From NCBI GenBank assembly GCA_947460275.1, contig CANHHZ010000009.1, forward strand, positions 1-20,767: a stretch of 20,767 bases of DNA, in the 5' to 3' direction. A program made the position numbers and the translations under genes. The stretch comes from Sphingobacteriaceae bacterium. Its GTDB lineage: Bacteria > Bacteroidota > Bacteroidia > Sphingobacteriales > Sphingobacteriaceae. The notes under the pieces were generated by a model. That model made no database searches and was not told where the DNA came from. It saw only the letters and a program-made list of their open reading frames with translations. Shown here one piece after another: positions 1 through 7,610 of this stretch (the first letter of the stretch is position 1; each line of letters opens with the position of its first letter).

Positions 1-632
1 AAAATAAGCAGCGATTTTTCGTGAATTTTTGGCAAGCACCAATTGAAATAATTTAAGGTTGCTGCTTTAGTGTGGTTTCCGTCAATATAAACGAGATCTA
101 ACTTATCGGCTTTTGCGATCGCCTTTGGCAAAATATCGTTAAAATTACCAACCTGTAATTCGATATTGTTTAAGTTTAAATCGCTAAAGTTTTGAGCTGC
201 TACGGCTGCAGTTTCGGGGCAACCTTCTATGGTTAGCATCTTGTAATTAGGCTGCGCTTTTGCCAAATAAGCCGAGGTAATGCCCAAACAAGTACCCAAT
301 TCTATCATATTTTGCGGTTGTTGATTTTGTGCCAAACGGTAAATCAGCTGTGCTAAACGTGGCGACTTTAAGGCGTTTTTAGCAATCTGACTTATCTTTT
401 TAGTACGGTTTTTATTGAGATGAGAACCAGCACCTAAATCGGTTACAGTTATGGTGGTATCGTCATGCAAAAGTTTTTTTCTCTGCTGCTCAATGTCGTA
501 ATATACTTTTTTGTCAGAAAAATCGTAAATTACCTCATCAACCAATTTGTAAACAAAAGGAGAATGGGTTCCATGCCTACTTTTAGCCGTAATTCGATGT
601 TTTAAGTAATCGGTAATAAATTTAAAAACCAT
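1..632 (-). CDS. Class I SAM-dependent methyltransferase, 3' end cut by window edge
   Basis: Reading leftward from an ATG at 632 the frame stays open for 210 codons to the window edge, so the C-terminus is missing. The glycine-rich SAM-binding motif I is seen as ELGTCLGI (about residues 111-118), followed by a strand ending in an acidic residue (TIEG, E136) that should contact the ribose. YIDGNH (182-187) resembles the post-motif of O-methyltransferases (family 3/24 type). The N-terminal part, with the basic segment KSRHGTHSPFVY (17-28), is a region I associate with uncharacterised Bacteroidetes methyltransferases. The substrate cannot be told. It is divergent from the SirB1-like gene, with 42 nt between the two start codons. 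Family assignment is confident; O-methyl transfer is inference. Confidence 0.8.
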   Translation of the reverse strand, partial: MVFKFITDYLKHRITAKSRHGTHSPFVYKLVDEVIYDFSDKKVYYDIEQQRKKLLHDDTTITVTDLGAGSHLNKNRTKKISQIAKNALKSPRLAQLIYRLAQNQQPQNMIELGTCLGITSAYLAKAQPNYKMLTIEGCPETAAVAAQNFSDLNLNNIELQVGNFNDILPKAIAKADKLDLVYIDGNHTKAATLNYFNWCLPKIHEKSLLI

Positions 633-637
633 AGCCA

Positions 638-645
638 CAAAAATA
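638..645 (-). promoter_or_regulatory. Bacteroidetes-type -7 box next to the methyltransferase start
   Basis: On the - strand the sequence reads TATTTTTG, a full match to the TAnnTTTG -7 consensus of Bacteroidetes sigma factors. It ends only 5 nt before the ATG at 632, so transcription from it would give a nearly leaderless message. I see no -33 TTTG at the ideal 19-20 nt spacing, so this is a weak call. Confidence 0.3.
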
Positions 646-674
646 GACAATCAAAAAATTGAAACTTGCATTTT

Positions 675-1541
675 ATGGAAAATATTGAAGAAATTAATGC
701 ACTCGTAAAACTACTAGACGACCCTGATCAAGAAATCTACCAACATGTGCAAGACCGCCTGCTTACTTATGGCAATGAGGTAATTTCACATTTAGAAAGT
801 GCTTGGGAGCAATCGTTAGATAGCATATTGCAAGAACGCATTGAAAATATTGTACACACCATTCAATTTAACAATGTTAAAGAAGATTTAAATTTATGGT
901 ATCAGAGCGGCGCTTTTGATTTGCTGCAAGGCGCTATCATTGTTAATCGTTATCAATATCCAGATTTAGATGAGCAAATTATCATTAACCAAATTGAAGA
1001 GATTAAACGCGAAATTTGGTTAGGATTACAATATGAAATGAGTTCTATTGAAAAAATTAAACTCATGAACTATGTTTTTTATCAAACGTTTGGATTTAGT
1101 GGCAACACCAAAAACCATCACGATCCTCAAAATTCATACTTAAGCCAAGTTTTAGAAAGCAAAAAAGGCAACCAAATTTCGTTGGCCATTATTTATGCTA
1201 CACTTGCCCAAAAATTAGACATTCCTGTTTATGGAGTAAATTTACCGCAGCATTTTATTTTGGGCTATTTAGACGAAAGCGATCAAGAAAAAGAATATGG
1301 GGTGCTTTTTTACATCAACGCTTTTAATAAAGGCGCTATTTTTGGGAAGCACGATGTAGATCAGTTTTTACGTCAGCTTAATTTAGAGCCACAGCCAGGT
1401 TTTTATTCGCCATGCAGCAATGCCGAAATTATTCGAAGAGTTATTCGCAACCTCATTTCGGCCTACGAAAAACTAGGAACAAGCGAGAAAGTGGCCGAAC
1501 TCAAACAACTGCAAGAAATTTTAACTGACGATTTGAGTTAG
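675..1541 (+). CDS. SirB1/transglutaminase-like family protein (288 aa)
   Basis: Soluble protein without signal peptide. The N-terminal ~60 residues look helical and HEAT/TPR-like. The central block NSYLSQVLESKKG (about 153-165), then ISLAIIYATLA (168-178) and PQHFILGY with H193, matches the Transglut_core2/SirB1 pattern (NS-x-L-x-x-VL-x-x-[KR]-x-G, PisL, P-x-HF). I see no cysteine at the usual nucleophile position, as is common in this family, so enzymatic activity is doubtful. The ATG at 675 is preferred to an in-frame TTG at 666: it is the only ATG there, and no Shine-Dalgarno sequence helps decide. The precise cellular role of this family is not established. It is convergent with the esterase gene downstream. 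Confidence 0.8.
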   Translation: MENIEEINALVKLLDDPDQEIYQHVQDRLLTYGNEVISHLESAWEQSLDSILQERIENIVHTIQFNNVKEDLNLWYQSGAFDLLQGAIIVNRYQYPDLDEQIIINQIEEIKREIWLGLQYEMSSIEKIKLMNYVFYQTFGFSGNTKNHHDPQNSYLSQVLESKKGNQISLAIIYATLAQKLDIPVYGVNLPQHFILGYLDESDQEKEYGVLFYINAFNKGAIFGKHDVDQFLRQLNLEPQPGFYSPCSNAEIIRRVIRNLISAYEKLGTSEKVAELKQLQEILTDDLS

Positions 1542-1662
1542 TTTTGAGTTGTGAGCGTTCGTGATGAGTAAAAACGGGAATAATACCCCCGGTAGATGGC
1601 ATTCTTTTAGAGCACAATCACATTTGGCCTTTTACCTTTAAACGCATTTCGATACCTAATCG

Positions 1663-1680
1663 ACCCGATAGCTATCGGGT
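1663..1680. repeat. Perfect 18-bp palindrome in convergent spacer
   Basis: ACCCGATAGCTATCGGGT is its own reverse complement. It lies in the 165-nt spacer between the ends of two convergent genes. No clear T-tract follows on either strand, so a canonical intrinsic terminator is not supported. A one-base-shorter version of the core occurs at 7566-7578 in the other convergent spacer. Confidence 0.7.
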
Positions 1681-1687
1681 TGGGTAT

Positions 1688-1703
1688 AACGATTGTAATC
1701 GTT
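1688..1703. repeat. Short inverted repeat (AACGAT/ATCGTT, 4-nt loop)
   Basis: Six-base arms AACGAT (1688-1693) and ATCGTT (1698-1703) separated by TGTA, 8 nt beyond the 18-bp palindrome and just before the stop codon of the leftward esterase gene. It could help end converging transcripts. No T-run follows, so a function is only a guess. Confidence 0.35.
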
Positions 1704-1706
1704 CAA

Positions 1707-2621
1707 TTAAAAACTATTCTCTGCCAACCAATTCTTTAAAGTTTCGAACCAATTTTCTTTAGTGGTTTTGTTGTTTAAACCAAAACCATGCCCACCCGAT
1801 TGATAGATGTGCATTTCGGCAGGCACCTTATTTTTTGCCAAGCCCTCATTATACATTAAACTGTTTTTTACAGGCACCGTCATATCGTTATTGGCATGTA
1901 CTAAAAAAGTAGGTGGTGTTTGCGCACCGATATGTAATTCGTTAGAAAAGTATGCTTTTTGTATCTCGGTTGGTTGTCCTCCCAACAATCTTTTTACCGA
2001 ACCAGCATGCGCATATGGCCCAAAAGAAATTACAGGATAAATCAAGACAGAAAAATCTGGTCGTAAACTAATGTTTTCGAGATTTTGAATTTTAGCATCA
2101 TTATAATGAACACTTAAACTTGAAGCCAAATGCCCGCCCGCAGAAAAACCCATGACACCTATTTTATTGGGATTGATATTCCAAAGTGTAGCGTTTTTGC
2201 GCACCAAATAAATGGCCTGCAAAGCATCTTGCAATGGAGCTAAACTTTTATCAACCATAATGGTGTCGTTTGGCAAACGGTATTTCAATACAAAAGCGGT
2301 CACCCCAATTTCGGCAAATTTTTGGGCTACATCATATCCTTCTTTTTTAATGGATAAAATACTGTATCCACCACCCGGACAAATAATAACAGCGGTGCCA
2401 TTAGGATTTTTTGGCGTAAAAATGGTTAAAGTTGGCTCGGTAACTTTTCCTACCCTTATATTTCCGTCTGTACTGATAACCGATTGTTCTTTAAAACTAT
2501 TTGGCGGAATTTTTGCCCCCGGAATTGCACCATTATACAAAGGAACAACTTGTTGAGATTTGGCTTCAATAAGCACAAAAACAAAAAGTATAAGCAAGGA
2601 AAATTGTTTCATTTGGATCAT
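1707..2621 (-). CDS. Exported alpha/beta hydrolase (BD-FAE/acetylxylan-esterase-like), 304 aa
   Basis: The N-terminus is a signal peptide (hydrophobic FSLLILFVFVLIEA, cleavage near KSQ|Q at 23-24), so the enzyme should act in the periplasm or outside. The catalytic triad is visible: nucleophile S160 in GFSAGG, acid D246 in HANNDMTVP and H278 in GGHGFG. PGGGY (82-86) supplies the oxyanion hole and is typical of the HSL/BD-FAE group, which deacetylates or de-esterifies plant polysaccharides such as xylan. The exact ester is not determinable. An alternative start at 2612 (the second Met, MKQF) gives an equally good signal peptide; I cannot decide between them. The gene follows prfB by 24 nt on the same strand and is probably the last gene of that transcript. 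Confidence 0.85.
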   Translation of the reverse strand: MIQMKQFSLLILFVFVLIEAKSQQVVPLYNGAIPGAKIPPNSFKEQSVISTDGNIRVGKVTEPTLTIFTPKNPNGTAVIICPGGGYSILSIKKEGYDVAQKFAEIGVTAFVLKYRLPNDTIMVDKSLAPLQDALQAIYLVRKNATLWNINPNKIGVMGFSAGGHLASSLSVHYNDAKIQNLENISLRPDFSVLIYPVISFGPYAHAGSVKRLLGGQPTEIQKAYFSNELHIGAQTPPTFLVHANNDMTVPVKNSLMYNEGLAKNKVPAEMHIYQSGGHGFGLNNKTTKENWFETLKNWLAENSF

Positions 2622-2645
2622 TTATTTTGATAAAGCTAAACTTTT

Positions 2646-3723
2646 TTAGCTAAACTCCATTAAGTAGGCTTTTAAAAAACCGTCTATCTCTCCATCTAAA
2701 ACGGCCTGTGGATTAGAGGTTTGAAAATTGGTTCGATGGTCTTTTACTCTTCTATCATCCAATACGTAACTTCTAATTTGCGAGCCCCATTCTATTTTCT
2801 TTTTAGAACCCTCGATGGCTGCAATTTCTTCGTTGCGTTTGCGCTGCTCGATTTCGTAAAGTTGCGATTTTAGCAAGCGAATAGCATTTTCCTTATTTTG
2901 CAGTTGAGATCTCGATTCTTGATTTTTAATGATAATGCCCGACGGTTTGTGGTATAAACGCACCGCAGTTTCTACCTTGTTTACGTTTTGGCCACCAGCA
3001 CCACCAGCCCTAAAAGTCTCAAATTCTATATCGGCAGGATTGATATCTATCTGAATGGTGTCATCAACCAAAGGATAAACATATACCGAAGCAAAAGAGG
3101 TATGTCGGCGGGCGTTTGAATCGAAAGGAGAAATGCGCACCAACCGATGTACGCCATTTTCGCCTTTAAGATAGCCATAAGCAAACTCGCCCGCGATTTG
3201 TAGCGTAACCGATTTTACCCCTGCAACCTCGCCCTCTTGGTAATCTTGTTCGGTAAGTTTGAAGCCATTTTTTTCGGCCCACATCATATACATACGCATC
3301 AGCATCGATGCCCAATCGCAGCTTTCGGTACCACCAGCGCCTGCGGTAATTTGTATCACGGCATTCAGCTGGTCTTCTTTGGTTTTGAGCATGTTTTTGA
3401 GCTCCAAGTTTTCTACCGCCTGCAAACACAAATCAAACTGTTCCTGCATTTCTTGCTCGGTAGCATCGCCACTTTGCCAAAAATCGAAAAGCACTTGTGT
3501 ATCTTCTAACAAAGCATTGGCCTGTTGCCAAGCATCGGTCCATATTTTTTTAGCATTAATTTGGGCAATATGTTGTTCGGCCTTTTTGGGGTCGTCCCAA
3601 AAATTAGGTTGCGTAGTTAGTTCTTGTTCTATGCGTATGTCGTACAGTTTAGTATCAACGTCAAAGATACCTCCTCAACGACGTTATTCTGTCGCTTAAA
3701 TCCTGCAATTGTTCTTTTGTCAT
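2646..3723 (-). CDS. prfB: Peptide chain release factor 2, programmed +1 frameshift
   Basis: RF2 recognises UAA and UGA stop codons and triggers hydrolysis of peptidyl-tRNA. Translation starts at the ATG at 3723 and reads 20 codons (MTKEQLQDLS...RRYL) to an in-frame TGA at 3663-3661. A +1 shift at CTT TGAC, skipping the T at 3663, continues with GAC at 3662 and gives about 358 aa in total. With that shift the family hallmarks are present: SPF anticodon-like tripeptide (about 198-200, in RISPFDS) and the catalytic GGQ (about 243-245, in AGGAGGQN). Length fits RF2 (about 365). The gene lies 29 nt after an M20 amidohydrolase and 24 nt before an esterase, all leftward. Without the shift only a 20-residue peptide would be made, so the gene is intact, not a pseudogene; the frameshift is RF2 autoregulation known in many bacteria. 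Confidence 0.96.
3660..3675 (-). promoter_or_regulatory. prfB: prfB programmed +1 frameshift site
   Basis: On the - strand the order is AGG AGG TAT CTT TGA C: an internal Shine-Dalgarno-like AGGAGG (3675-3670), a 3-nt spacer, the slippery CTT (3666-3664), the in-frame stop TGA (3663-3661) and C (3660). It has the same architecture and spacing as the E. coli prfB site. Low RF2 slows termination at the TGA and favours the shift, so RF2 controls its own level. Confidence 0.95.
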
Positions 3724-3752
3724 ACGGCAAAGATAAGAAACCTTTGATTACG

Positions 3753-5057
3753 TTACCTCTTCATCCCCATATAATCTAAAGTAAGGTTACACATGGCTTT
3801 TACGCCCAAGTTAAAACTACTTTCATCAATAAAGAAATCGGGTGTATGGTGCGATGGCGCTTTTAAAGGGTCTTGGTCTTTTGGCATACCGCCCAAAAAG
3901 AAAAACAAGCCTGGCACTTTTTCTTGGTAAAACGAAAAATCTTCGGCACCTGTAACTGGTGGTTTAAGTTTTACATTGGCTGCGCCAGCGGTATTTTGCA
4001 AGCTTGGCAACATTTTTTCGGTCAATGCCACATCGTTAAAAGTTACCGGATAATGGTTGCTATACGGTATTTTAACTTCAACAGTTGCACCAGCAGCTTC
4101 GCCAGTTTTGGTGGCAATGGTTTTAATTCTTTCTATAAACATGGCCTCGTCTTCTTTGGTAAAGTTGCGTACGGTACCCAACATCTCTACCTTTTCGGGA
4201 ATAATGTTAGAGCGCACTCCACCGTTTATAGCGCCAATAGTTACTACGCCAGGATTTTCGGTTACATTTAGGTTTCTGCTTACAATGGTTTGCAAATTAT
4301 TTACAATTTGTGCCGCCACAACAATAGGGTCTACACTACTCCATGGATAGGCGCCGTGTGCCTGCTTGCCGTTTATAGTTATCTTCATGTCGTTTACGGC
4401 AGCCATTGTACCACCCGGGCGATAGGTAATTTGCCCCACTGGCGTTTGCGAATTGATGTGTAAGCCAAAAATTACATCAACTTTTGGGTTTTCCAAAACT
4501 CCTTCTTTTACCATCAGCTGTGCGCCACCTTCTTCTCCAACTGGTACGCCTTCTTCTGCTGGTTGAAAAATAAATTTAACTGTGCCTGCCAGGTCTTTTT
4601 TCATTCCGGCCAACACTTCGGCTACTCCCATGAGCATAGCCACGTGGGTATCGTGTCCGCAAGCGTGCATTACGCCAACTTCTTGGTTGTTGTAACTGGT
4701 TTTTACTTTAGAAGCAAACGGAAGTTTAACTCTTTCTGTAACTGGCAATCCGTCCATATCGGCTCTTAAAGCCACCACCGGCCCAGGTTTGCCACCTATC
4801 AAAATGCCCACAACACCAGTTTTAGCCACGCCAGTTTTAACTTGAATGCCTAACGATTGCAAATGCTTGGCAATAACGCTTGCTGTACGGGTTTCTAAGT
4901 TACCCAACTCTGGATGTTCGTGCAAATCTCTACGCCATTCTACCACTTTTTGATTTACGGCATCAGCACGTTTGCCTGCTTCAGATTTTAAGGTTTGGTT
5001 TTGTGCATAAACTGCAAATGGTAAAGCCATGGAGGCAAATAGGGTAAGTCTTTTCAT
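3753..5057 (-). CDS. Exported M20 family amidohydrolase (peptidase M20D-like), 434 aa
   Basis: A metal-dependent hydrolase of the N-acyl-amino-acid/IAA-amino-acid hydrolase group. Signal peptide MKRLTLFASMALPFAVYAQ (cleavage about 18-19), so it is likely periplasmic. Metal-binding residues are visible: C133, H135 and H138 in MHACGHDTH with D136, E168/E169 in QPAEEG, H200 in FGLH, and a late His in the KAPSHHTPDF segment. The dimerisation domain starts about residue 205 and contains KQAHGAYPW. The substrate is unknown; family members cleave acyl or aryl amides of amino acids or peptides. It is first in the leftward group before prfB. A cytosolic paralogue without signal peptide lies at 14306-15487. 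Confidence 0.9.
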   Translation of the reverse strand: MKRLTLFASMALPFAVYAQNQTLKSEAGKRADAVNQKVVEWRRDLHEHPELGNLETRTASVIAKHLQSLGIQVKTGVAKTGVVGILIGGKPGPVVALRADMDGLPVTERVKLPFASKVKTSYNNQEVGVMHACGHDTHVAMLMGVAEVLAGMKKDLAGTVKFIFQPAEEGVPVGEEGGAQLMVKEGVLENPKVDVIFGLHINSQTPVGQITYRPGGTMAAVNDMKITINGKQAHGAYPWSSVDPIVVAAQIVNNLQTIVSRNLNVTENPGVVTIGAINGGVRSNIIPEKVEMLGTVRNFTKEDEAMFIERIKTIATKTGEAAGATVEVKIPYSNHYPVTFNDVALTEKMLPSLQNTAGAANVKLKPPVTGAEDFSFYQEKVPGLFFFLGGMPKDQDPLKAPSHHTPDFFIDESSFNLGVKAMCNLTLDYMGMKR

Positions 5058-5150
5058 GTCGATAAGGGTTAATATTTGAATAAATATAGAAAAAAATTCA
5101 ATGGAAGTAATTTCTGGTAAGCTTTTAGTTTTTACTTGTTAAGGATTTTG

Positions 5151-5158
5151 TATTTTTA
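5151..5158 (+). promoter_or_regulatory. Possible -7 element of the pgi promoter
   Basis: TATTTTTA matches seven of eight positions of TAnnTTTG, 20 nt before the pgi ATG. The nearest TTG (5136-5138) is only 12 nt upstream, too close for a standard -33 element. The 121-nt divergent spacer 5058-5178 must hold promoters for both genes; on the - strand TATATTTA (5088-5081) is the similar candidate for the M20 gene. Weak evidence. Confidence 0.3.
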
Positions 5159-5178
5159 CGAATAATAATAATTTAATT

Positions 5179-6825
5179 ATGCTGCCCAATATCAATTTTA
5201 CCCATACAAGTGCCTACGAATATTTAGTTGATCATTTTATTGATATCGACCAAACCACCATCAAAGAATTATTTGCACAAGATCCTACTCGGTTTGAAAA
5301 ATTTTCGATTGTATTTGAAGATATTTTATTCGATTTTTCTAAAAACAGAATAAATGAAACTACGCTGGCTTTGCTCATCCAGTTGGCACGCGAATGCAAG
5401 TTAGATGAAGCCATCAAAGCGATGTTTAATGGCGATAAAATTAACCAAACTGAAGGCCGACCAGTTTTGCACATCGCCCTGCGCAACCAAAGCAACACCC
5501 CAATTTATGTAGACGGAAAAGATGTAATGCACGAGGTGAATGCTGTTTTGGCTAAAATGGAGAAATTTAGTGCAGCCATCATATCGGGCGAGTGGAAAGG
5601 CTACACCGGGAAAGCAATTACCGATGTGGTGAACATAGGCATTGGCGGATCGGATTTAGGCCCTGTAATGGTTACCGAAGCTTTAAAAACCTATAAAACC
5701 CGATTAAATTTACACTTTGTATCAAACATAGATGGTACGCATTTAGCCGAAACGCTTAAAAATGTAAACCCCGAAACCACTTTGTTTTTAGTAGCCTCAA
5801 AAACTTTTACCACACAAGAAACCATGACCAATGCGCACAGTGCCAGGGCTTGGTTTTTGCAAAGTGGTGCTAAAAACGAAGATATTGCTAAACATTTTGC
5901 CGCCCTATCTACCAACACCAAAGATGTGGCCGCTTTTGGTATTGATACCGAAAACATGTTTGAATTTTGGGATTGGGTTGGCGGACGATACTCGTTATGG
6001 AGCGCCATTGGCCTTTCTATTTGCTTGGGCATAGGTTTTGATAATTTCAAACAATTGTTGGCTGGTGCGCATGCAGCGGATAATCATTTTGGCGAAACCC
6101 CATTTGAAGAAAATGTCCCTGTCATTTTAGGCTTGTTAGGCATTTGGTACATCAACTTTTTTGATGCAGAAACTCAAGCCATTTTACCTTACGACCAATA
6201 TATGCATCGCTTTGCAGCCTATTTTCAGCAGGGCGATATGGAAAGTAACGGTAAAAATGTAGACCGCAACGGAAATGCGGTAGAGTACGAAACCGGGCCG
6301 GTAATTTGGGGCGAACCAGGCACTAACGGACAACATGCTTTTTACCAGCTGATACACCAAGGAAGGCGTTTAATCCCTTGTGATTTTATTGCACCCGCAC
6401 AAAGCTTAAACCCAATGGGCGAACATCACCCTATATTATTATCGAACTTTTTTGCGCAAACCGAAGCTTTAATGAATGGCAAATCCGAAGAAGAAGTAAC
6501 CGCCGAACTCGTTAAAGCTGGAAAAACAGCAAGCGAAATAGCAGCACTTGCCCCTTTTAAAGTTTTTGGAGGCAACAGACCAACCAATTCTATTTTATTG
6601 AAAAAAGTAACACCTTTTAGTTTGGGCAGCCTAATTGCCCTATACGAACACAAAATTTTTGTACAAGGCATAATTTGGAATATTTACAGCTTTGACCAAT
6701 GGGGAGTAGAATTGGGTAAACAATTGGCACAAAAAATTCATCCAGAACTAAAAAATGGGGATCCTATAAACACTCACGACTCATCAACCAATGGATTAAT
6801 TAATCAATACAAAAACTGGCGATAA
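5179..6825 (+). CDS. pgi: Glucose-6-phosphate isomerase, 548 aa
   Basis: Interconverts glucose 6-phosphate and fructose 6-phosphate in glycolysis and gluconeogenesis; cytosolic. Length fits the long bacterial/eukaryotic PGI type (about 550). Visible features: NIGIGGSDLGP (152-162), the phosphate-binding SKTFTTQET (208-216), PGI signature 1 DWVGGRYSLWSAIG (265-278) with R270, catalytic base E355 in QGDMESNGK, H386 in GTNGQHAF, and signature 2 FDQWGVELGK with catalytic K514. The start at 5179 gives the expected N-terminal length; the AT-rich leader has no Shine-Dalgarno sequence. A Rieske lipoprotein gene follows after 18 nt, probably on the same transcript. Confidence 0.97.
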   Translation: MLPNINFTHTSAYEYLVDHFIDIDQTTIKELFAQDPTRFEKFSIVFEDILFDFSKNRINETTLALLIQLARECKLDEAIKAMFNGDKINQTEGRPVLHIALRNQSNTPIYVDGKDVMHEVNAVLAKMEKFSAAIISGEWKGYTGKAITDVVNIGIGGSDLGPVMVTEALKTYKTRLNLHFVSNIDGTHLAETLKNVNPETTLFLVASKTFTTQETMTNAHSARAWFLQSGAKNEDIAKHFAALSTNTKDVAAFGIDTENMFEFWDWVGGRYSLWSAIGLSICLGIGFDNFKQLLAGAHAADNHFGETPFEENVPVILGLLGIWYINFFDAETQAILPYDQYMHRFAAYFQQGDMESNGKNVDRNGNAVEYETGPVIWGEPGTNGQHAFYQLIHQGRRLIPCDFIAPAQSLNPMGEHHPILLSNFFAQTEALMNGKSEEEVTAELVKAGKTASEIAALAPFKVFGGNRPTNSILLKKVTPFSLGSLIALYEHKIFVQGIIWNIYSFDQWGVELGKQLAQKIHPELKNGDPINTHDSSTNGLINQYKNWR

Positions 6826-6843
6826 ACTTAAAAACTAAACAAT

Positions 6844-7281
6844 ATGGAAAGAGATGAATTTTTAAAATCGTTAGGACTAGGTCTAGCGCTAATTTGTACC
6901 GGAGGCTGTTTAACAGGATGCAGCAAAAAAAATGATACAGTAAGCCCAAACACACCCGCGGCGGGCACAAAGGTTACAGTTGACCTAGCTACACAACTGC
7001 TAACGGTTGGCTCATCGTATTCTAATAATGGTGTTTTAATTGTTCGTTTGGCAACAGGTAATGCCACATCTTCATTTGTAGCCACTCAGGTTTCTTGTCC
7101 GCATGAAGGTGCAACTTTAAACTGGGTTCAATCTAGCAATGCGATTGTGTGTAGCTTACACAGTGCCCAATTTACATCGACAGGAGCGGTTACAAGACAG
7201 CCAACTGGAGGGGGAACAGTAGGCGCCTTAAAAACTTATGGCATTACCATCTCGGGCACTACCTTAACCGCAACAGTATAA
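6844..7281 (+). CDS. Rieske-type [2Fe-2S] lipoprotein, 145 aa
   Basis: A small exported redox protein. The N-terminus MERDEFLKSLGLGLAL... is hydrophobic and ends in the lipobox LTGC (C26), so it should be lipid-anchored facing the periplasm. The RDEFLK segment resembles a twin-arginine motif that has lost one arginine; folded Fe-S proteins normally use Tat, so the export route is unclear. The cluster ligands are C85 and H87 (SCPHEGA) and C103 and H106 (CSLHSAQF), the Rieske CxH...CxxH pattern, and the chain ends shortly after in beta-rich sequence. No oxygenase or cytochrome partner lies next to it, so its electron partner is unknown. The link to pgi looks positional, not functional. Confidence 0.85.
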   Translation: MERDEFLKSLGLGLALICTGGCLTGCSKKNDTVSPNTPAAGTKVTVDLATQLLTVGSSYSNNGVLIVRLATGNATSSFVATQVSCPHEGATLNWVQSSNAIVCSLHSAQFTSTGAVTRQPTGGGTVGALKTYGITISGTTLTATV

Positions 7282-7323
7282 GTGTTTTTGTAATTAGGTT
7301 AAACTTAAAAATGTTTAATTGGC

Positions 7324-7525
7324 ATGAAAAAGCTCGTTAAAATAGGTTTAATGCTATTTTTTGGCAATGGCACTGCATTTTTCCCAGACTGATAAAGCAG
7401 TAACTCAGAGATGAAATTAGCGCATTAGCGAAAATGAAAAGGCAGCTTCAGGCATTTTTGGTAACCACAAGCCATTGATTAGTTACCATTGGTATTTGGG
7501 AGAAAGTAAAAAGACCCTGAAATAA
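7324..7525 (+). pseudogene. Probable decayed gene for a small secreted protein
   Basis: An ATG at 7324, 42 nt after the Rieske stop, begins a typical signal peptide (MKKLVKIGLMLFFGNGTA) but meets a TGA at 7390. Shifting frame at the TTTTTCCC run (7378-7385) continues with FSQTDKAVTQ, restoring a normal Bacteroidetes cleavage site (AFSQ). Stops at 7412 and 7418 interrupt again. The same frame then reads EKAASGIFGNHKPLISYHWY and on to a TAA at 7523; a short third-frame piece EISALAK (7413-7433) could bridge the middle. The segments read like real protein, but I do not recognise the family. Sequencing error at the homopolymer is an alternative for the first break; it would not explain the second. 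Confidence 0.45.
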
Positions 7526-7565
7526 ATTCAGAATTAAGATTTTTTGGTATTGTCTCCGTTTAATT

Positions 7566-7578
7566 CCATAGCTATCGG
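7566..7578. repeat. Imperfect copy of the GATAGCTATC palindrome
   Basis: CCATAGCTATCGG equals the centre of the palindrome at 1663-1680 (CCGATAGCTATCGG) with one G missing. Both copies lie in spacers between convergent genes. Shared 11-nt core ATAGCTATCGG. Confidence 0.5.
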
Positions 7579-7610
7579 CTTGTTCAGCAACTTTTATTAT
7601 TCAACCCAAA

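Larger units (their letters stand above)
7282..7610. other. 329-nt convergent spacer
   Basis: This is the only stretch over 300 nt without an intact gene. It lies between the ends of the Rieske gene (+) and the glutaminyl cyclase-like gene (-). It holds the broken reading frame 7324-7525, a weak AT-rich inverted repeat TTAAAC/GTTTAA (7299-7304, 7313-7318), and a palindrome-like CCATAGCTATCGG at 7566-7578. I see no T-tract terminator or RNA gene. Confidence 0.6.

Noticed and set aside
3661..3663. In-frame TGA in prfB taken as a disabling stop
   Set aside because: Context is the known +1 recoding site, and the downstream frame carries intact SPF and GGQ motifs, so the gene is functional.
3259..3699. 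Open frame of 146 codons on the + strand opposite prfB
   Set aside because: Lies antisense to a clearly functional gene, has no recognisable protein features, and would also cover the frameshift site; treated as a by-product of prfB codon use.
5691..6050. Open frame of 119 codons on the - strand inside pgi
   Set aside because: Antisense to the conserved PGI core, with no start context or protein character of its own.
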